Below are positions 60,602 to 64,000 of a DNA stretch of 64,000 nt, in pieces. Position 1 is the stretch's first letter, and every line of letters begins with the position of its first letter. Below the pieces are notes generated by a model. It saw only the letters and a list, made by a program, of their open reading frames with translations. It ran no database searches and was not told the origin of the DNA. The position numbers and the translations under genes were made by a program. This DNA comes from Flavobacterium lipolyticum (GTDB lineage Bacteria; Bacteroidota; Bacteroidia; Flavobacteriales; Flavobacteriaceae): contig NZ_JAJJMN010000001.1 in the NCBI RefSeq assembly GCF_020905335.1, forward strand, positions 1,860,001 through 1,924,000. Direction: 5' to 3'.

Positions 60602-60609
60602 TATCTTTG
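60602..60609 (+). promoter_or_regulatory. Predicted -7 box of the DUF4254 gene
   Basis: TATCTTTG, 20 nt before the ATG at 60630. The longer frame would start at a GTG beginning at the last base of this box, so I reject that start. Confidence 0.6.
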
Positions 60610-60629
60610 TGTCTCTAATAAATAAAGAC

Positions 60630-61235
60630 ATGTTTTCAAAATTAGCATATTCTGTTTTCGAACAAAGCATCAAAGATTATCACCAATTTGATAATGTTGA
60701 TCAACCTATAAACAATCCTTACCCAAAGGATAAGTTTGAGCATTTATTGTATTTAAAAAACTGGATTGACACTGTTCAATGGCATTTTGAGGATATTATC
60801 CGTGATCCGCAAATTGATCCGGTAGCGGCTTTGACTCTGAAAAGAAGAATTGATGCCTCAAACCAGGAACGTACAGATATGGTGGAATACATTGACAGCT
60901 ACTTTTTGCAAAAATACAGCGATGTAAAAGTAAAAGATGGTGCAAAAATCAATTCCGAAAGTCCTGCTTGGGCTTTTGATAGATTGTCTATTTTAGCGTT
61001 AAAAATTTATCACATGCATGAAGAAGCTACTCGTGCTGAAGCTTCACAAGAGCACAGAGATAAATGTCAGGAGAAATTAAATGTACTTTTAGAACAAAGA
61101 AGTGACTTATCGACTGCAATTGATGATTTATTGACTGACATTGAAAATGGAGATAAATTCATGAAAGTGTACAAACAAATGAAAATGTACAATGACGATG
61201 AATTGAATCCTGTTTTATATCAAAATAAAAAATAA
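60630..61235 (+). CDS. DUF4254 protein
   Basis: A 201-aa soluble, mostly helical protein from the ATG at 60630 (MFSKLAYSVFEQSI). Conserved segments include HLLYLKNWIDTVQWHFEDIIRDP, LKRRIDASNQERTDMVEYID and FDRLSILALKIYHMHEEATR, which fit DUF4254. Function unknown; homologues are often next to glycosyltransferase family 9 genes as here, with 1 nt between the two genes. Confidence 0.82.
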   Translation: MFSKLAYSVFEQSIKDYHQFDNVDQPINNPYPKDKFEHLLYLKNWIDTVQWHFEDIIRDPQIDPVAALTLKRRIDASNQERTDMVEYIDSYFLQKYSDVKVKDGAKINSESPAWAFDRLSILALKIYHMHEEATRAEASQEHRDKCQEKLNVLLEQRSDLSTAIDDLLTDIENGDKFMKVYKQMKMYNDDELNPVLYQNKK

Positions 61236-61236
61236 T

Positions 61237-62283
61237 TTGGCAGAGTTGTCCAATACAATAAAGCATATAGCCGTCATGAGACTATCCGCAATGGGAGATG
61301 TAGCCATGACGGTTCCTGTTTTACGCACTTTTGTGAAGCAGTATCCAACGGTTAAAATCACCGTTATTTCACGACCGTTTTTTAAACCATTTTTTGAAGG
61401 AATCCCGAATCTTGAGTTTTTTGCTTTTGATGAAAAGCAGCGTCACAAAGGATTTGCAGGGCTACTTAGATTATACAGTGATGTAAAAAAACTCAAAATC
61501 GATGCTTTTGCAGACCTTCATAATGTTCTGAGATCCAAAATTGTAAGTCTCCTTTTTGCTTTAAGCGGAAAAAAAAGAGCCACAGTGGACAAAGGACGTG
61601 AAGGTAAAAAAGAATTAACCCGTGCCGAGAATAAAATTTTTGCACAATTGCCAACCATGTTTGAAAGGCATGCAAAAGTATTTGAAAAACTTGGTTTTCC
61701 TTTAGACATATCAAATCCTGAATTCCCGCAAAAAGCAAAATTAAGCCCGGATATTTTAGAAATTATTGGCGATCAAAACCAAAAATTAATTGGGATTGCA
61801 CCCTTCGCACAATACAATTCCAAAGTATATCCACAAGATTTAATGCAGGAAGTAATTGCAAAATTGGCGGAAAATAAAACGTATACCATTTTACTTTTTG
61901 GTGGAGGAAAGAAAGAAATTGAAATCCTGGATTCGTTTGCACAATCCTTTGAAAATGTAGTTAATGTGGCTGGAAAAATTAAATTTCAACAGGAATTACA
62001 ACTCATTAGTAATTTAGACGTAATGCTTTCTATGGATTCCGGAAATGCACATATTGCGGCAATGCTGGGAGTAAAAGTCATTACACTTTGGGGTGCTACA
62101 CATCCGTATGCGGGATTTTTACCATTCGGACAAACAATGGAAAATGCTTTGATTTCAGACAGAAATCAATATCCTAAATTACCAACATCTGTTTATGGAA
62201 ACAAAATCGTTGAAGGTTATGAAGACGCTATGAGATCGATTTCGCCCAAAGATATAGTCAAGAAGATTCAATTAAGCATATAA
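61237..62283 (+). CDS. Glycosyltransferase family 9 (heptosyltransferase-like)
   Basis: A 348-aa enzyme starting at TTG (61237). The next ATG (61276) would cut into the conserved first strand (KHIAVMRLSAMGDVAM), so TTG is preferred. Donor-site features of the ADP-heptose:LPS heptosyltransferase family: SMDSGNAHIAAMLGVKVITLWGATHP (about 266-291). It acts in LPS or lipooligosaccharide core synthesis on the cytoplasmic face. Coupled to the DUF4254 gene. Confidence 0.88.
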   Translation: MAELSNTIKHIAVMRLSAMGDVAMTVPVLRTFVKQYPTVKITVISRPFFKPFFEGIPNLEFFAFDEKQRHKGFAGLLRLYSDVKKLKIDAFADLHNVLRSKIVSLLFALSGKKRATVDKGREGKKELTRAENKIFAQLPTMFERHAKVFEKLGFPLDISNPEFPQKAKLSPDILEIIGDQNQKLIGIAPFAQYNSKVYPQDLMQEVIAKLAENKTYTILLFGGGKKEIEILDSFAQSFENVVNVAGKIKFQQELQLISNLDVMLSMDSGNAHIAAMLGVKVITLWGATHPYAGFLPFGQTMENALISDRNQYPKLPTSVYGNKIVEGYEDAMRSISPKDIVKKIQLSI

Positions 62284-62685
62284 TCCATTTAAATCATAAA
62301 GAAAGTAGCCAACTGTTTTCTTTTTGTTTTTATTAGCAACGATTACAACAAAATGATTTTCTTTTTCTGTAGACAATAAAATGTGCTCAAAATCTTCCGT
62401 TGAATTTCTGTAGATTTTGTGCACCAATTGTGACTCTTTAATTTTATTCGATAGTATTTTAGCCGCTTTTAATTTGCTTATGTAGGGCCAGATATTAAAA
62501 GTATTCTTCTCAGAAACATTTATTTCAGTCATTTTACCAATCATTGTTGCACTATATTTTTCTTTGGTAAGCAATTTGGGACCTTTTTTATTTTGTTGTT
62601 TCTTAATTATAAAGTAGATACAAAAAAGAGCTGTTATTACAAAAAGTGCTATAAATGATAAACGAAGTAAGTGATGTATTGTCAT
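62272..62685 (-). CDS. Small membrane-anchored protein of unknown function
   Basis: A 137-aa protein with an N-terminal membrane span (LLRLSFIALFVITALFCIYFII, about 6-27) and a 105-aa mixed soluble part (EKYSATMIGKMTEINVSEKN). I do not recognise it. Its 3' end overlaps the GT9 gene by 12 bp, tail to tail. Confidence 0.6.
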   Translation of the reverse strand: MTIHHLLRLSFIALFVITALFCIYFIIKKQQNKKGPKLLTKEKYSATMIGKMTEINVSEKNTFNIWPYISKLKAAKILSNKIKESQLVHKIYRNSTEDFEHILLSTEKENHFVVIVANKNKKKTVGYFLYDLNGLYA

Positions 62686-62836
62686 AATATTTAAGATTTA
62701 AACGTGTTGACAAATTCGATTTAGCCCTACATATCTACACAAAAACATATGAGATTGTGATTGCTATAATTTTACCTCTAATATAATAAAAATTCAGCAA
62801 TATTTTATCGAAAAAATGCTTTTATTGTAATTGTAA

Positions 62837-63145
62837 TTAGAGCCAAATTTTTTCATCCCGGCATCTGCTATAAATATAACTTTTTAGATTCGAAATTGTG
62901 ACTTGATAATTTGGTGCTTCATAACCAAATCGTTCATGTTCCATTTGTTCTTTTTCGACAGCATCGCAGCCTTTTATAACTTCTTTAAGCATATCCAGCA
63001 TGGCGAGTTCTTTATTGTTTGTCTTCTGAAATTTAAATTCTATAAGTTCATCCTGAAGTTCTTCACAATATTCCACAAGTTTTTCAACTTCAGGTTCTTC
63101 TAGAAGATATTCTTTATTTTTAAAAATTTCCTGTACAGATTTCAT
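62837..63145 (-). CDS. Small helical protein of unknown function
   Basis: A 102-aa protein starting at MKSVQEIFKN (ATG at 63145; a further in-frame ATG at 63172 exists). Highly charged and helical, with YCEELQDELIEFKFQK and a C-terminal RCRDEKIWL. No recognised domain. It stands alone. Confidence 0.6.
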   Translation of the reverse strand: MKSVQEIFKNKEYLLEEPEVEKLVEYCEELQDELIEFKFQKTNNKELAMLDMLKEVIKGCDAVEKEQMEHERFGYEAPNYQVTISNLKSYIYSRCRDEKIWL

Positions 63146-63204
63146 AACGTAAATTTTAAGTTCCAAATTCAAATTTTACAAAGATTGCTAATAATTATAA
63201 AACA

Positions 63205-63250
63205 AAAAAAATTCCAAATCCCAATTGTAAGTTTGGGATTTGGAATTTGA
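63205..63250. terminator. Strong hairpin terminator
   Basis: AAATTCCAAATCCCAA / TTTGGGATTTGGAATTT, a 16-bp stem with A/T runs, downstream of the reductase gene. It may also be a dispersed palindrome. Confidence 0.75.
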
Positions 63251-63270
63251 ATATTTTGAGATTTTAACGA

Positions 63271-64000
63271 TTAAACATCATCATAATCTACATAAATAGA
63301 CTCTGAAGTAGGATGTGCCTGGCAGGTTAAAATTAAACCTTCAGCAATTTCGCTATCCGTTAAAATCGAGTTTTTAGTCATTTCAGCACTTCCGGAAGTT
63401 ACACGAGCCAGACAGCTGCTGCAAATTCCTCCCTGACAAGAGTATGGCGCGTCGATTCCTTGTTTTAAAGCGGCATCAAGGATGGTTTGCTTTTGAGACA
63501 TTTCGAATGTAACTTCGTCATCATCAACCAAAACCGTAATTTTTGTATGCCCTTCTAAGGAAGTATTGATTTTATTTTCCTGAGTAGAAGAAGTAAAAAG
63601 TTCAAATTTAATTGCGGATTCTTTTACATTCTTTTCCTTTAAAATTGCCGAAACCGTATCGATCATTTCTTCAGGACCACACAAGAAAAATTTGTCAAAT
63701 TGTAATTCTTTGTGTTTGTTATTCAGTACAAAATTTACTGCCGATTTATCAATTCTTCCAAACAAAGCATTTTCAGCCTTAGCCTGACTAAAAACATAAT
63801 GGATGAAAAAACGGCCTACATACTGTAATTGTAAATCGTGTAGTTCCTGATGGAAAATAGTATCTTCAGGAGTTTTGTTTCCATAAACCAATACAAATGA
63901 ACTTTTTGGCTCACTTTTTAAAACCGATTTAATAATAGAAAGTACCGGAGTAATTCCGCTTCCGGCCACAAAAGCCGCATAGTTTTTTTGTCTTTCAGCA
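63271..64000 (-). CDS. Flavin/2Fe-2S reductase (PaaE-like), N-terminus cut by window edge
   Basis: The reverse-strand frame is open from the right edge to 63271, about 243 residues. It contains the NAD-binding block (AGSGITPVLSIIKSVL, then FFLCGPEEMIDTV) and a C-terminal plant-type 2Fe-2S ferredoxin domain with SCQGGICSSCLARV and LTCQA (four Cys ligands). This order (FNR-like then ferredoxin) is that of PaaE/PaaK-type oxygenase reductases. The FAD-binding domain is outside the window. The partner oxygenase is not seen. Confidence 0.88.
   Translation of the reverse strand, partial: AERQKNYAAFVAGSGITPVLSIIKSVLKSEPKSSFVLVYGNKTPEDTIFHQELHDLQLQYVGRFFIHYVFSQAKAENALFGRIDKSAVNFVLNNKHKELQFDKFFLCGPEEMIDTVSAILKEKNVKESAIKFELFTSSTQENKINTSLEGHTKITVLVDDDEVTFEMSQKQTILDAALKQGIDAPYSCQGGICSSCLARVTSGSAEMTKNSILTDSEIAEGLILTCQAHPTSESIYVDYDDV

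Noticed and set aside
60609..60630. GTG start for the DUF4254 gene at 60609
   Set aside because: The GTG begins at the last base of the TATCTTTG promoter box; ATG at 60630 has a normal leader.
61276..62283. ATG start at 61276 for the GT9 gene
   Set aside because: It would remove the conserved first beta strand KHIAV; TTG at 61237 keeps it.

Overview
The window looks like a piece of a Flavobacterium-type chromosome (Bacteroidota, Flavobacteriia). The DNA is AT-rich. Promoters of the Bacteroidota form TAnnTTTG sit in front of many genes. One large surface protein carries SprB, HYR and C-terminal type IX secretion sorting modules. Many small proteins belong to families I associate with Flavobacteriia. 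All similarity statements come from reading the sequence; no database search was run.

Layout. 1-4.7 kb: a cut-off PlsC-type acyltransferase, a GxxExxY protein inside a pair of inverted repeats, trpS, dprA, and an HU/SPOR membrane protein. 4.8-9.6 kb: two paralogous secreted proteins, one broken by a TGA, then a 23-copy 8-bp tandem repeat, a Pif1/RecD-like helicase and an OmpH-like lipoprotein. 9.7-17.7 kb: a methyltransferase with an eroded duplicate of its 3' end, mnmG, ybeY and a giant DUF4175-type protein. Seven parS-like palindromes flank mnmG, six of them in the 420-bp gap before ybeY. 17.8-26 kb: gltX, an SPFH protein, a YtxH/holin-like/small-protein operon, a 1.24-kb gene-free stretch with a 338-bp repeat, glnS and folB. 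26.1-27 kb: tRNA-Cys(GCA), four tandem copies of its 3' tail each followed by a hairpin, and a duplicated 129-bp hairpin repeat. 27-31 kb: rnr, a GIN-domain protein and a LysE transporter, then DUF2007.

At 31.0-31.8 kb there is a gene-free, very AT-rich stretch with DnaA-box-like 9-mers. Most genes to its left run leftward and most genes to its right run rightward, and parS-like sites lie 17-20 kb away. I read it as a candidate oriC; dnaA, parA and parB are not in the window. 31.8-44.3 kb: rpiB, an AAA/DUF4143 ATPase, tex, the large T9SS-type protein, tatA, a truncated M23-like membrane protein, a GH3-type ligase and a two-part protein with a phosphorylase-like C-terminus.

44.3-57.2 kb is a surface polysaccharide locus. 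The rightward part holds a Wzz-like protein, a Wzx flippase, a methyltransferase, two Wzy/WaaL-like multispanning proteins, two GT4 glycosyltransferases and a UDP-glucuronate decarboxylase-like enzyme. The leftward part holds a GT4 transferase, WecB, an ORF6N protein and a CapK/PaaK-like adenylating enzyme. No initiating sugar-phosphate transferase is visible. 57.3-64 kb holds purD, upp, DUF6341/DUF6427/DUF4254-type proteins, a GT9 glycosyltransferase, two small unknowns and a cut-off flavin/2Fe-2S reductase.
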